Shown here: positions 1-12,555 of the stretch, one piece after another | Layout: the number at the start of each line of letters is the position of its first letter | Position numbering within the stretch: the stretch's first letter is position 1 | Assembly: GCA_000934455.1 (NCBI GenBank) | Contig: KN887075.1 | Location: 24,475 to 72,202 of the forward strand | Length of the DNA stretch: 47,728 nt | Direction: 5' to 3' | DNA from: Apostichopus parvimensis | Lineage: Eukaryota > Echinodermata > Holothuroidea > Aspidochirotida > Stichopodidae | Program-made: the position numbers and the translations under genes | Notes under the pieces: model-generated | What the model saw: only the letters and a program-made list of their open reading frames with translations | The model's database searches: none | Told to the model about the DNA's origin: nothing

Positions 1-849
1 TATTTTGGTTTCATACGTACCCTGTAGCTAAATATGGGCTGTGTGCATATCACACCTTACGCCATGAATTATGAAGTATGGTTTGTCTAAAAAATACATA
101 ACTGCTATTTTTACGTTCATAGTTATCATTTGTTATCAATATTAATTTATTCTAATCAGTTTCCATTTAATTATCTTTCTTGTCTGCACATATATTTAAT
201 CCATCTTATATATCTATGTTACAGCAGTGTGAAGACTGCTCTGCATAACCAGGCCTAGACAAATGATATGATGATCAGTGTATCAAAGGTTGTGCTTCAT
301 TTTCTCAATCATATGACTGCCTCTTTCGTATGATCAATACATATAGTCAAGTGTAATCGTAATACCACAGTATGCATTGAATTGAAACCAATGTTAAAGT
401 CCTGTTTTTACAATTGCAGTACATTCATTACGAAATATTCAACTTAACACATATAAACGTTTAATCTGGAGTTTTAGTGTAGTTCCATTCTGAAATACGT
501 TAGTGAATCTTGAAAAGGGTGTGAAGTGGAAAAAATGTATATAGATCATTGTTTTCTATACATTCGTAGTTTTCCAATGATTCCCAATTTGTGTCAAACG
601 AAGCCTGCGACCTTCCCCAAAAAGCGTATACAAAAACAAGTTAATCCTGGGTCTGTTACCGCTACAAACAATTGCTTAAACAAAAACAAAAAATCAATTT
701 ACTTTCCAGATGAATGAACCCCTACCCTACATTCTCGTGATTTGGTACACTACCGCCCTTTTGACAAACTCTGTACCAACCGACCAAATACATGAGAACA
801 TCACCTCTCCAGTCGCACCAATATGCGACGCGGAATTGGGTACCGCTCC
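1..849. other. AT-rich sequence, no gene seen
   Basis: I see no convincing gene here. The right part, from about 530, reads on the minus strand as the untranslated or decayed 3' tail of the retrotransposon that follows, because base composition becomes less AT-rich towards 700-850. No splice-bounded open frame or tandem repeat stands out. Confidence 0.5.
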
Positions 850-1159
850 CGGTTACCACAAAATGGGCGAAACAAAGCGATTTTTACAGTGACTTTTATC
901 GACAATCGAGAGCCAGCGGGTGCCAAAGGTTCCAAGCCTGCTCTGATATACATTAGCCCTTTTGCTCCAGGTGACATCTAAAGGTGCTTTGTAGCCGAAC
1001 CATATACCATTAACGTTGATGATCCGACCACGATGCACTTAACGGTATGTCCGTGTATCTCCAGCTACCAATGCGAAGGCTCTTTGTCTTGTTTGGATTC
1101 AACTTCGCCCCAGTAGCTCTCTCAAAATATATAAATCCTCCGACAGGGCGCTGAAGGAG

Positions 1160-1880
1160 GTCAGACTCGAAAGCTTACACATGACGTCATCTGCATATTG
1201 GATGCATTTTACTTTAGTCCTACCTGGCACAACGAATTGAACAAGTCTCATGTCCCTTTCTTAAAGTCTAGAGAGAGACTCACTAACAAAACATAACGTA
1301 ATGGAGACAGAGGTCATCTCCCTCTGGCGCATCTCCCTCTATTCGTTAAAAACTTCCGAACAAAATCCATTAACGAAAACAGAGCTAAAACTGTCTTCAT
1401 ACCAAACAGATATCCACGTACGAAAATGTAAAGGCAACTGACAAGATTCCGAAACCTTCATTAAAAATATTGATCCACCATGTCAAAGGCTTTCTGTTGA
1501 TCAAGAGAAAGGAATACACATTGTAGATCACTCTCAATAACCAATTCAGTCAAGTCGTGTATCAACCACAAGTTCTGCTGGATGCAATGACCCTGCAATG
1601 ACAAGATGCGGAATGGTCAGTGCAAGTCGGTTGCACAAAACCTTAGTCAGCAACTTGTCTTATAAGTTTCATAAGGTTATTACGGCGCTTATTACGAAGA
1701 TACAAGGGTTTCGCAGACTTGGGCAGCAAAGTTATCATGTCCAGACGGTGACTTTGGTTTAACAGTCCGTTTTTGCAGACGTCTTCGAAAACGGCACTGA
1801 CATCCGGTTCAATTATGGCCCAGAAGATGCGGTACAATTCCCTTGGGAGCCCGTCCGAACCCGGGGACTTACCATTCTTT
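1160..1880 (-). pseudogene. Retrotransposon reverse transcriptase core remnant
   Basis: Conserved reverse transcriptase blocks occur in the right order on the minus strand. They run from the fingers (YRIFWAIIEPDVSAVFEDV, about 1780-1850), through ITLLPK and IHDLTELVIESDLQCVFLSL, to the palm block with DQQKAFDMVDQ (about 1480-1510). The YADD catalytic box lies at about 1187-1207. Next comes GAKLNPNKTKSL, and a C-terminal fragment continues to about 853. Stops and shifts lie between most blocks. The normal spacing between the DQQKAFD block and YADD is also shortened, which implies internal deletion. Confidence 0.8.
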
Positions 1881-2208
1881 AACAGTGCCTCTAAAGCTCA
1901 ACAGTGGTTTTTCTATCCCTTTAAACCTCATTGACTTCGTGGGGAACAGTTTTTGAGATGTCCCTGAGTAGATCAGCTTGTGCTCACGGAGCTAACGGAC
2001 TGGTAAACCTCATCGAAGGGCGCTCCTCAGCCTCCACCGCTTCGACACGGGCCCTGACGAGGGCACCATGGTACGTTTAACAAGATAAGTCTGCAAAGCA
2101 ATGACAGCCCGAGGGGTCGCAACAAAAAACCTCCGCGAATTTTTCACTCCGCCGGGCGCGCAGGTCATGCAATACTAACTGGCGTAGCGTTTGATGCGCA
2201 ACTTGACA

Positions 2209-2904
2209 TCATCCCACCGTGTGATGTAGAAGCGAAGGCCGGTTTACAACAGCTACAACAGTGTCATAGTCTGAGAGCAGACAGCTCAGTGTTATGCACC
2301 CCGAAAATTGTAAACTAAAGGGGGCAAAAACTTGATCTATCCTGGAGGCATCTTCTCCTTTGGGCCTCATCCACGTATACACCTGACTACATGGGTGCAT
2401 ATGCCTCCAAACATCGGCTAAAAGATGTGCCTAGTTGAATATGTCAAGTTCTACAATCAGGACAGCATCAGGACCGGCATACACAGAAGCTCCAAGTCTG
2501 TCAGAACCCGAGTCTGGGACAAGTCTCCGACCATGACACATGGTGCACACCGGGAAGAAAGGAATACAGTGTGACCAACAAATATCTCGTCTAGCAGAAG
2601 ACTGATTGGGAGCTTACACATACAAAGCAGATATTACCCTGTGGATACTTGCAAATAATGCAAACCAATTGGCCCTTATGGACTGTCTCCACCCTAGTTG
2701 CACAACCCACCTGGCGAGGTGACAAAAGGAGAACAGTATCACAGAATGAAGACGAACCAAACGAAGCATGCAGCCCACCACCCCACTCATAAGCCCATAG
2801 AGGTACATCTTCTTCCAATATGAGTGTTTCTTGCAGTCGATCTCCATTGACTTACGATATTGGAAAATGCGACTGCGCTTGCGATGATCCCTCATGTAAT
2901 TCAA
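2209..2904 (-). pseudogene. Retrotransposon endonuclease domain remnant
   Basis: This is the N-terminal exonuclease-endonuclease-phosphatase fold of ORF2, which nicks target DNA for target-primed reverse transcription. The start block (RDHRKRSRIFQY) lies in one frame at about 2840-2900. It continues after a shift as LEEDVPLWAYEWGGG at about 2770-2820, with a third block FCDTVLLLSPR. The C-terminal block SRID...LSDYDTVV sits at 2209-2400. The SRID and SD(Y/H)D motifs match the conserved C-terminal active-site region, with Tyr where His is usual. At least two frameshifts separate the blocks, so no functional protein is possible. Confidence 0.75.
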
Positions 2905-2954
2905 CCAAGTCGAATATTAAAGTGTATAGGCCATGAAAGGACAGAGAGGGAAAA

Positions 2955-3167
2955 CTACGCCGACGACGATTCCGTGAGCTTCAAGCGCGCTCTAGACGAC
3001 AAATCATAGTCTGAGTCGTCACTTGAAGCAGACCTCTTTAGAGAGGGTTCCCCCATCTCGTCGTACCAGCTCGTCCCCGTGGCACGTTTCGACTCGATAA
3101 TCATCGAGCCTCCGGAGTCGCTGTCAGAGACATATGGATCTGGTGGTATCGTAGCCGGGGAGTGGGG
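2955..3167 (-). pseudogene. C-terminal part of retrotransposon ORF1
   Basis: A 70-codon open stretch runs down to a TAG at 2955-2957, just ahead of the endonuclease frame. It is rich in Ser, Asp and Glu (SDSDSGGS, SASSDDSDYD), as expected for the tail of an ORF1 nucleic-acid-binding protein. The same frame meets a stop at 3174-3176, so the N-terminal part, including any zinc knuckle, is lost or out of frame. Its placement immediately upstream of ORF2 on the same strand is the main reason for the call. Confidence 0.55.
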
Positions 3168-3176
3168 ACGGAACTA

Positions 3177-4280
3177 GACAAGGTTGTGGGGGAAGTTGGT
3201 GAAGACCTATTCAATTAGTGTGGGGATCTATTTCGCAAAATCGGTAAACAGGGGACAAATACTCAAAGTAGGCGATTAACATTTGTCTAATTTGATAACC
3301 AAAACACCCTACTGATGGTCATTTTAATTCATACATAATCTCTCAGGACTTAGCTACTAAGTGACATCCACATGATCTAATAAGATTTTACCTTTTTTTT
3401 ACTTTGTTCTCTAGAGGACGAGGTGCAGATTAAGAAATCTGTTATCTCTGCTATTTATATGTCAGAATGCATTGGTCACCGTACTTGTATATTTTGTCGT
3501 AAAATATTAGCACGGGCGGGTTGCCAATATCACGTTCTTTTGTTACGACCTAACAGACTAACTAATACGGTGATATACAGGAGCTGATTTACACAGTTAA
3601 AAATATATTTCTACACAGCTTGCTGTATTCTATTACTACTGTAAAAATGGGATGTAATTTTTCCTATCTCCCCAGCCCACCGCGCCACCGGCCCACCGGG
3701 CATTGACCAAATGTCTGTGTGGCCAGTCCGCCATTGATTGTACCGTATAGTTCCTCGGCATTAGTCGATGTACTTCCAGACAATTGATATACCCATCGTA
3801 AGGTTCGATGGATAACTAATTTAAATGTACTTCAGGGTTGGGTCAATCTGCATATACATTTACAATAACATATTTGCGTGGGATTGATGGTAGGTGAAAG
3901 ATGTCGTCCATACATTTTGACTTTTGACAATTGGTAGGTAGGGATCCAATCAATATCCTGGGTCAAACTTTGTTGAAATTTATGAACAGTTCTGTTTTTA
4001 CATTTTGTTAACAGTTCTTACAGGTCTTTTAAAACTGGGAAATTATAATCTTCAAATAGATTAGAATATGTCAAAATCATTTCCATCGATAAATGTGCTA
4101 AATACATATTTGCAGGGTTTGATGTCGAAGGTAAAATGACACTTTGTTGAGGCGAAAAACAGCAAGAGGATCAGGTTTATTGATTAGAGGTGTTTCTTCA
4201 ACATTTGCCTTCTGTTAAAGGAACATACATGATAACATATTGCAACACACTGAAAACACAGCAATAATTTAGCCAGATGT
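3177..4280. other. Non-coding stretch, nothing recognised
   Basis: No open frame with splice signals or family motifs was found. A small GC-rich island lies near 3670-3720 (CCCAGCCCACCGCGCCACCG) within otherwise AT-rich DNA. Confidence 0.4.
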
Positions 4281-4289
4281 TGTCATAGC

Positions 4290-5275
4290 ATAATTGGATC
4301 TACGATACACGATATACTATACATGATCCACTATAGGGTATCCACTGTAACAAACCCACTGTGCAAGATCCGCTATGACGATCTACAACGATACCTGATA
4401 CACTATGCACGATCCATTATGAACCATTGAAAATACACGATGAACAGGGTTTTTCTTGGACATACCCACCCGGGCTATAAGTTACATACATACATTCCAA
4501 CAATATTTCACAATAGCTTCTCTTCTGACATGTATTGTGTAACATTATCAAATGGATGTCAATCCAAAAGTTCTTTAAACTGAACCCCTACATATGCAAC
4601 CTCTATCCGCACTTTTGAATTCTTGAAAAAGCCACCGTCAATATGGGACACTCTAGAATCTACAAGACTTATGAAATATTACTTCTGCATAGCATCCAAG
4701 TGGTACTATATATAACATCTTGACTGTTACACCCAGCAGGCCAAGTACTGTTCTAGTAAATTATTGTTACAGCCAGCAAACCGGTGCTATTCTAAGATAT
4801 GACTGGTACACCACGTAAGCCAGGTTCTGTTTTAAGACATGACTGTTACATCCAGCAAGCCATGTGCTGTTCTAGTAAATGACTGTTACATCCAACAAGA
4901 CACTATGCTGGATCCGAAATACACAATCGACTATACTGGATCAACTTGACAGGATCAGTATTCAAGATCGCTATGCTGTATCCACAACGCAAGATCCAGT
5001 CTACATGTTCGATTATACTGGATCTACTTTGCAGGATCAATATATACGATCCAATATGATGGATCCTGTATACATGATTCTATTTAAATGAGCCATTGTA
5101 CACAGTCAACTATACATGATTCAATTTGTACGATCCAATTTACATAATCCAGTATACATGATCCAATATACAGGATCCAATGTGTGCGATACACAATATA
5201 TGATTAACTATACAGGATTATCTATACACGAACTACCATACGTGACTCACTGTGCACGATCCAATCTACAACTAG
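4290..5275. repeat. Degenerate ~14-bp minisatellite (TATACATGATCCAA type)
   Basis: Two blocks, about 4290-4440 and 4905-5275, are built from diverged copies of a roughly 14-bp unit of the form (C/A)TATACATGATCCA, often varied to CAGGATCCAA or CACGATCCAC. GATCC recurs throughout at about 14-bp spacing or multiples of it. The two blocks are split by about 280 bp of other sequence and by a separate 40-bp repeat. Open frames over this region are a side effect of the periodic sequence. Confidence 0.8.
4722..4900. repeat. 40-bp tandem repeat, about 4.5 copies
   Basis: Units start at 4722, 4762, 4801, 4841 and 4881. Each begins GACTGTTACATCCAGCAAGC or a close variant and continues with a TGCTGTTCTAGTAAAT-like second half. 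Copy 4 is the cleanest and the fifth copy breaks off into the GATCC minisatellite. The unit is unrelated to the 14-bp repeat on either side. Confidence 0.88.
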
Positions 5276-5279
5276 CGCA

Positions 5280-8200
5280 AGCTTTTGATGTATAACAAAG
5301 TAATGTTAAATTGTAATATTTTAGTCTTGATAAGTGACATCATCTGCCATCAGATAATTTATTCCAATGAAAATAATTTCAAACCGTGTACTTGAATAAA
5401 TTCAAAATTGTACCTTTCCGATGCAAATTTGATTCCACATCAACCAATATGGAGAAAGTTTCAAGTCGACAAATCTAAACACCATGTTTATGCTTCAAAC
5501 ACTTTGTTGTGCTTTAAAGAAATCAAAAGGAACGTTTGGATTGAAAATGTCGTTACTTCCACAGCTCAAGAAATCAGCTTTATCAGTGATAGAGGTTTAC
5601 TCTTTGAGTGATGTTTTTTAACTACACTAAACCTTCTCAACATCAACACCTTATTCCCTACGTTCATACACTACGGCTCAGGACCAATCGCAAACGCACT
5701 TTCATTTTGTGCAAATACCTGTTTTAAACCTTAGTGTTAATGTTTATGATGTCGTTATTGGTATCAAAATGAACTTTCCTTTGGTTTCAGAGTGCAATAT
5801 TTACAGGGAACTCTATAATGGATTGATATTATTTTGCCTAGTTGACAACTTGTTTATTGTTTATTTTCCTCATTCTAAGTTACGTGAGGACTTTTATGAT
5901 CATCTTGATATGCCCAGAAGTGGCCTAGAAAAATGTAGATTACCGAAAAAAAAGAAACATACCTTCACTAATGTAAGATTTCAGAATATCCTTTGATGAG
6001 AGTTATTAAACACTGGGTAAATGTAATTTCCTCTTCAATGTCATTGATCCACGGCCATGAGAAGATCCCGGTATTGTAAGCTATAACGAGTTAGTTTTTG
6101 TGAAATATCAACATTCATAACAATCCAACTGCCGTTGACGAATTCAACGGAAAATAAAAGTCTTATAATCCGTTTTCAATAATGTCTTTAATATTGGGTA
6201 TTCACTACCACAATATCTCAACTACTCGCATCGGACCATCAAAACATTCTGCTGAATTTCCGTGGTAATTTTGCTTTAAATACATCTAACAGTGTCTCAT
6301 ATACTGTTATACTTACATATCCCAAAGCAAATAAAATGTTTGCCAGCGTGTACACAATTAGACATTTAGGCAAAACAAGGGAAAAGCGAACACAAATGAT
6401 AGTTTATAAGTAGGCTCACAAAGTTTCCATTTTTTACCAGACTTATAGAAAATAATGAAGTTTGTTGAGGTATATAACAAATGTGACCGAACGAAGTTAC
6501 TAGACAATTCAAAGTAGTGACTTGAGTCTCACCCTTACCGCCTTCCCGTTAAATAAATTTCCTTCTATTACTACAACGCTTTTAATTCTGAGCACAATCA
6601 AACTAACAAATACTATGGTCGTGTATGGTAATGATTCACTATTAATAAGAGGCAAATTATTGTTGTTATGCAATGGCGTGTGACAATTTCTATCATAAAA
6701 GGTGACCTTTTGAATTGCTCAGTGTTATGACGCATATGGAATCCACCATTTGTTGCTTAGGGCACGATAATATTCTCGTCGAATACTCCCAAGATTTACG
6801 ATAACGGAACGGTTTTCTATGACTACATATAAATATCATTAATACATCACGTGACACCTCCAACAGTGATGCAGTCATGTTTTTGGACAACACAACAAAC
6901 TTTTAATATTTTAATAACCAATACACGTTTACTCGATCATTTGCTAATGGTGAGAACTGATTGAAACTATGCAAGAACTAGTCAATCGTAACGTTGATCT
7001 TTGTTAGGACTCGCAAGCCTTAGTAGAAAGAAATACCAAAGGCAGTTGTTGGTTCACCAGTGAACACACACTTCTTCAAATACTCCATTTGCTTCTCCCT
7101 TACAAGTAGTAAAATAATTAAAATATGTGAACTTTACAGCTGGATTTCCATAACACACACCCATAAATTCTTTACCATCCATGTGGTCATGTGCCGGCAC
7201 CTACGTATCACATAACATACTGTGGCATGTGTGTGTTGCATACGGGGATTCTTCGGGGATATCAACAGTGGTCGATGAGTATAACCTCCAACCTGCCAAC
7301 AAGGTAGAACTTCGGCGGAACTTAATTGTGAGAAGTTAAACCAGCTAACCGAACAAAAATACCCTTATTTTTTTTTTTGGGGGGGGGAGGGGGATATCCA
7401 TGAAATGCCCATTGTTACTTATTTTTAAGAGGTGTTTGATCCGAAGTATCCCTGCCATATATACCAGGTATTTACCCAATACGTACATAAATTAAGTTAT
7501 AGTACACTAATGCGACACATTGTCTATTAGATATAGCGCACATTCAACAAACTATGAATATGCAGGAATCCAAGACTGCGCGACCACACGTGCCTCCTCC
7601 CACACCTGCAAGTGTCATTTTGAATTATATACCTGAAAGTTGGAATCGATTTGAAGTAACAACCTTACCCAATCTTTTTCTGTCTATTTTATATCTTGTT
7701 TTCTATCTTTTTCGATAAAGTGAAAGAGAAAAGTTTCTAGGAGTTGTAACGCATACATCTAATCAAACCAAGGCAATATTTGGATACAAATGAAACTGGT
7801 CCTTGCAAGCACGACATTTTGATGCTGAAAGTCATGTAAACAAACTTCACGTGTGCAAACTTAGATGGTCATTATTCTTCCTATTGCACGATCCGAGAAA
7901 ATATGACTATATCGGAGAGGGAAAAATATATTTGGGTGTGAACAAGGGAACAGCTTATGATAGTCAAGAAAACAGACACAAACACAAATTCAATTTATGC
8001 TATTAATTAAACATATACAAATAAAATCCAAATGTTTTCAGCTGAAAGAAGGGTTACGATTTCTTCTTCATTTGAATGATACATACTTTCTAATTACTGC
8101 CAGGCATTTTCTGACATCACCCAAATATGGTCAAACCTTACATATTATACAACGTGTAAGGGTGCAAAGACTGGCATTATGTTGGAAAGTTGCAACAGAG

Positions 8201-8445
8201 CAAAAGTTAGCATGACGAACTACTGTTGGTAGCGTCGATGGTACGTGCTTTGTTTGTAGTGTTTAGCAAAGACAACATCAACGTTTAATGGCAGTATTAA
8301 GTCATCATAGTTTATGCTTTAACAACGTTTACCCAGCACGTATATCTCCTACCATTTAGAGTAGATCCACGACTAACACGAATCACGTATTACGTCCATA
8401 GACCGATGAAGAACGGTAAAAGTGCTATATTCAAAACTTCCAGCA
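5280..8445. other. AT-rich stretch without a supported gene
   Basis: Several short open frames exist, but none has family motifs, and their lengths are those expected by chance. A poly-T/poly-G tract lies at about 7368-7391. I found no reliable splice-bounded exon. Confidence 0.4.
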
Positions 8446-8524
8446 GTTAAATAGGGTTCCTAGGGTGAGCGGAATCCTAACCTCTACATTAATATATATC
8501 CCACAGTTAAGCAGTAATGTATAC

Positions 8525-9036
8525 AACAGGGACGTAGCCAGAAATTGGAAATGTGAGGGGATGGGGCAGAATTTTGAAAGGGGCACTTCTCAAAATGGGA
8601 ACATTATTACACTTTGAAGCGATATGAGGTACAAAGAAAATATTTGCCCAAAATGCCTCCCACTTTGCAGGAACTGAACAATAAGGAGAGCATTGTAGTA
8701 CGTATATACGCTGACTTAGTAGGAACCAATTCGAGAAAAAAATGTGTCCCCAAATCTTCCAATTTTTGAATTTGTATTTCAAAATTTTGACTTTAAGTTC
8801 ACAATTGTTCACAATTGTTCACCTTTTATCAAAATTATCATTTCAAAAGGCACAAAAAAATGTCAAAATTTGACTTTGAAAGTCAACATTTTATGATTAA
8901 AAGTCAAAATTTAAAGAAAAAAGTAAATATTTTGCAGCTTCCTTTAACCTGAAAAGAGTGCTTTAGTGATGTTTCCTGGGTATTATTTTCCTGGGTACTC
9001 AAGGGGGGGGGGGGCGATCGCTGGGTAGGTCCATGT
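8525..9036. mobile_element. Non-autonomous DNA transposon (MITE-like), 512 bp
   Basis: The ends form an imperfect terminal inverted repeat: AACAGGGACGTAGCCAG on the left, against a right end whose reverse complement reads ACATGGACCTACCCAG. A TATAC direct repeat flanks both sides (8520-8524 and 9037-9041) and may be the target-site duplication. The interior has short AAAATTTTGACTTT-type inverted motifs and a 12-G tract, with no transposase frame. Copy B of the host duplication lacks this insert at the matching place. The superfamily is not certain; the CAGGG start is reminiscent of hAT elements, but the apparent 5-bp duplication does not match their usual 8 bp. Confidence 0.7.
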
Positions 9037-11131
9037 TATACAGTAAAGTATAGGAATATGTTAGGATGGGAAGTCTTACTAGCCAGATGTTTATTAATGG
9101 AAGCGATGCTATTACCTATTGACAACGTCTTAACTAATGTACATCTGTTTTAGCAATTCAGTGCATAGTTCTATTATATTTATAAATTACTTGAATAACA
9201 GCCAACGGGTAAAATATTGGTTTTCAGAAATGTAATAATAAATTTGTCCTTAAAAACTAATACTGCTTAAATCTAGCCTCCACCTCTACACGTCATAGTC
9301 ATTTGAACTTCCTCTTTTAGTTCATACCATTCGTTTTTACTTTGGAGAACCGCACAAATTCAAACAACCCAGCTAACCACGACCAATTCGCTCATAGTGC
9401 GTGCAGTCTGTCTTAGTCAATGATGTATGACGGTAGCAAGCAACAATGGTATTTAGGTGTTATTTCTAAATTGGTTAGTTAAACAAAGCAGCACTGATAT
9501 TCGTCGCCCAAGGTAACGGAGACAATCACATAGAAATTATGTTATAATTATTCATTCAGGTGTGACGATTTGGTAGATCGTACTTGTGTGTTATAAACAG
9601 CACACTATTACACGTATATATTATAAATCGAAAGTAAACTTATAGAAAACCTTATAGTACACGCATCATACGGTGTGAACTTCCATTACATATGTACAAC
9701 GATACGATTACACCAAAGAAAACGATATTCACTATTACGAGGAGTAACATATCACATAATAAGCTAGGTTACTTATTGAAGGCAAAGTTTCAAAGTTAGT
9801 TATTTGTACCTGTTGGAATATTTTATTTCATCTTTAATAGAGGAACGGTTTGAAATTTGGGGATATATACTTTATAGGAAACACTGCATTATTCGATGCT
9901 ACCACCATGTTTGTTGTTAATTTATGAAAAGTGCCTGACAAGGCATATGCCTTCTGATGCTATATCGTTCATTACCCACATAGGTATCAGAACTGTGAAA
10001 AGGAGTATAGGCACATTATTAAAGCAATTGTTGATGACATCGTGTACAGAATACTGTAAATATATGGGTAGCATTAACAAGTAGTAATTGTCTGTACAAA
10101 AGTGGTTAAAAACAAGAGAAAGACATTTCTTTACTGACTGTTATTGTTGACTGAACACGATGATTAATCAGTTCCATTTGTTCTGCACTATATATTGCGT
10201 AACCGTCTGACATTAAATGTCAGTGTAGGAATGTAGAGGTTACTATACTACTGGAGAGTGTTTATTCAATTAACTCATCAATAATACATTTTCCATATAT
10301 CTATTCTCATGCCTGTGGCTTCTTCATGTAATGATACATGGTATTTAAAGGGGGGGGGGGTTCATTAAGAAAGGTGAGGGTACAATACTTTGATTCAAAG
10401 CATGGAACAGTTATTTGTTTTCAAATGAGGTTGTAATCAATCCGCATTATTCATTGAGGGGATTAGTCAGTAGTAGAAATTGTTCCACTGGTGAGTAAAC
10501 ACACAGTGGGCTGGGAAAATAGTTAATATATGCTTCACAACATGCATTGGTGGCAACCTAATTGTTTGTTGTCGTTTGCATAACTGTGTAATCTTCTGGA
10601 ATCGCCAACAATCTTAACAATATGTTTATACTGGAGGTTGTAGCAACGGTGCAGTGTAACAAAACAAGATGCAATATAAGTATAAACACAATTCTTTAGC
10701 AAAACGATTTCGAGCGAATAGGTGTCCTTTGTCTTGGTTTATTTCATTATATCAGTGCTACGTGTATCTATGAATTCAAATTGTTGACCAGGCATGACAC
10801 GGTTCAGTAGCCAATCATAGTAGCGCGTTAACGGTTATGACTACGGATTTCTTGTTGCTGTTTACACATATGTACACTCTGCCATTTTCAAACGTTTCAA
10901 CGGATAGTGTTACACCTTACCGTTGTCCCGCGTATTCTGTTTGCTACCACTCTTCTGAAGATCAAACCATTGTGAAAACTAAATCACATCAAAAAGTCTA
11001 AGTTAAGAGTTCAAGTTCATATACTGAATACGTTCAAATCAGTTACAAATACCTTTTATTTACCGAAGATCAATTGAAGGTGAAAGATTTACGAGACATT
11101 CTGATTTGTTTTTGTTTACTTCACGAGACGA

Positions 11132-11404
11132 GTGGTTTGTGACTGAAATGGCCACACGAATAGTAACATGGTATCTATAGTCACTAGTTAATGAAAACCA
11201 TTGTAACAATGATATTTAACAACAATAGCGCGCTTATAGCAGTCTGATATTCTTGTTGTACAGTGGTCTGTGACTGGAATGTAGTCAAAATGGCCACCCG
11301 AATAGTAGCATTGTATCCTAGACACTAGTTTATGAAATACATTGTAACAATGGTACTTGACAACAATAGCGCGCTTCTATCAGTCTGATATTCTTGTTGT
11401 ACAG
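11132..11404. repeat. 131-bp tandem duplication inside copy A
   Basis: The unit at 11132-11262 (starting TGGTTTGTGACTG) is repeated at 11263-11404 (GTGGTCTGTGACTGG). Both contain AACAATAGCGCGCTT and CAGTCTGATATTCTTGTTGT. Copy B of the larger duplication has a single diverged version at about 17465-17600, so the doubling arose in copy A after the segmental duplication, or was lost from B. Confidence 0.88.
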
Positions 11405-11907
11405 TATAGATTTAACAAACATAATCCGCTTTACAACCTGCAAAACAATAACAACCCCGTCTTAACAGCCGAGAGGGTCACTACGATGTTTGATACGTTT
11501 TGCCTAACTTACGTACCATAAAGTTTAATATTTCACTGATTGATTATATTGATAATAATTGGTCTACTCGTACACTATGTGAAAAGAATGTTGCCACATA
11601 AAATGATGACTAAACAAAACGTTTACTCCAAATTCAGCATGTTGTAATGTTTTGTAGGTTACCGTTAAATATGTAATTCGACGTTCATTGAAATGGTGAG
11701 ATGTACATCTTATTGGCAATGGTGTTGAGTTAGTTGTGTAGCTTTTAGTTGAAAATATACAACAGTATTGTGATGCTCTTGAAAGTCGTTATTGTATTTA
11801 CTATAATCTTTATTTGGGTTGAAGGTATAATGTAATTATATTGAATAGCTCAATAGGGCTCCGAGAGTAAGCGGAATCCAACAATCTACATTTATATACA
11901 CACATAT

Positions 11908-11954
11908 AGATGGATGGATGGATGGGTGGGTGGGTAGATGGGTGGGTGGGTGGA
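11908..11954. repeat. (GATG/GGGT)n microsatellite
   Basis: Tetranucleotide run of GATG passing into GGGT repeats, followed by a short ATGGGATAT doubling at about 11968-11994. It creates artificial Trp/Gly-rich and Pro/Thr-rich open frames on the two strands. It sits where copy A of the duplication carries its MITE, so this is an unstable point in both copies. Confidence 0.95.
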
Positions 11955-12555
11955 ATAATGGAATATGTGATGGGATATATGATGGGATATATGATGGAAG
12001 CGATGCTATTATCTGTTGACAATCGTCTTCACCAATGTACATCTGTTCATTATTCCGAACATAGTTCTGTTATACTTATAAATAGCTTGAATTTTAGGTG
12101 CCGGGAAAATATAGGTTTTCAGAAATTTCACATTAAATTTGTCCTTCAAGACTATTACTGATTAAATTCAATTTTCATCTTTACCCGTCATAGTCATGTG
12201 AACTTCCTCTTTTAGTCCACACTATTAGCTTCATTTTTGAGAACCACGAAAATGAATACAACCCTGCAACGTGATTGATTCTTTCATAGTGCGGTCTGTC
12301 TTAGCCAATGATGCGTGACGGTAGCGAGCAACAATGTATTTAGGTGTTATTGTACATCGGCTGCAGTTGTTAATCTTGTGTGTTATAAACAGAAAAATTA
12401 GTACACGTATACACTGCAAATCGAAAGATAAACACATAGTCCACACATCACACGCGGTGTGCGTCCAATATATATGTACACCCATACGTTTACATCATAG
12501 AAAACGATATTCACTATTACGGGTAGCTACATATCACATCCTAGGCTAGTGTTAT

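Larger units (their letters stand above)
850..3176 (-). mobile_element. Decayed Tx1/L1-like non-LTR retrotransposon
   Basis: Read on the minus strand, this holds, in order, the end of an ORF1-like frame, an apurinic-type endonuclease and a reverse transcriptase, all broken by frameshifts and stops. Endonuclease signs are RDHRKRSRIFQY near its start and TWMRPKGEDASRID followed by LSDYDTVVAVV near its end. Reverse transcriptase signs are YRIFWAII..DVSAVFEDV, ITLLPK, FLSLDQQKAFDMVDQ, the catalytic IQYADDVM and the downstream GAKLNPNKTKSLRIGSW. The LDQ-KAFD and GSWR-type blocks are typical of the Tx1/L1 group. The copy is shorter than a full element, is GC-richer than its flanks and cannot be active. 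Assignment to Tx1 rather than another L1-like clade is by motif memory. Confidence 0.85.
8450..11765 (+). repeat. Segmental duplication, copy A (~3.3 kb)
   Basis: This block aligns in the same orientation with 11850-17990. Anchors shared in order include GAAGCGATGCTATTA, CATAGTCAT(T/G)TGAACTTCCTCTTTTAGT, the block around CTACCACCATGTTT with ATATCGTTCATTACCCACAT, CAGTAGCCAATCATAGTA, CCTGCAAA(A/C)CAAT near the end and TGAAATGGTGAGA. Divergence is clearly visible, with many substitutions and small indels, so this is old. Copy A holds a foldback element (8525-9036) and a private 131-bp tandem doubling (11132-11404), both absent from copy B. No conserved protein was recognised in either copy. Confidence 0.9.

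Noticed and set aside
4879-5091. 70-codon plus-strand open frame with repeated DPVYM
   Set aside because: It is a product of the 14-bp GATCC minisatellite, not a conserved protein.
10921-10954. 34-nt minus-strand exon candidate (KSGSKQNTRDN) between AG and GTAAGG in copy A
   Set aside because: The matching place in copy B has lost the donor, no partner exons were found, and short intervals with good sites arise by chance.
11810-12161. Pro/Thr/His-rich and Gly/Trp-rich open frames on both strands
   Set aside because: They are direct translations of the GATG/GGGT microsatellite.
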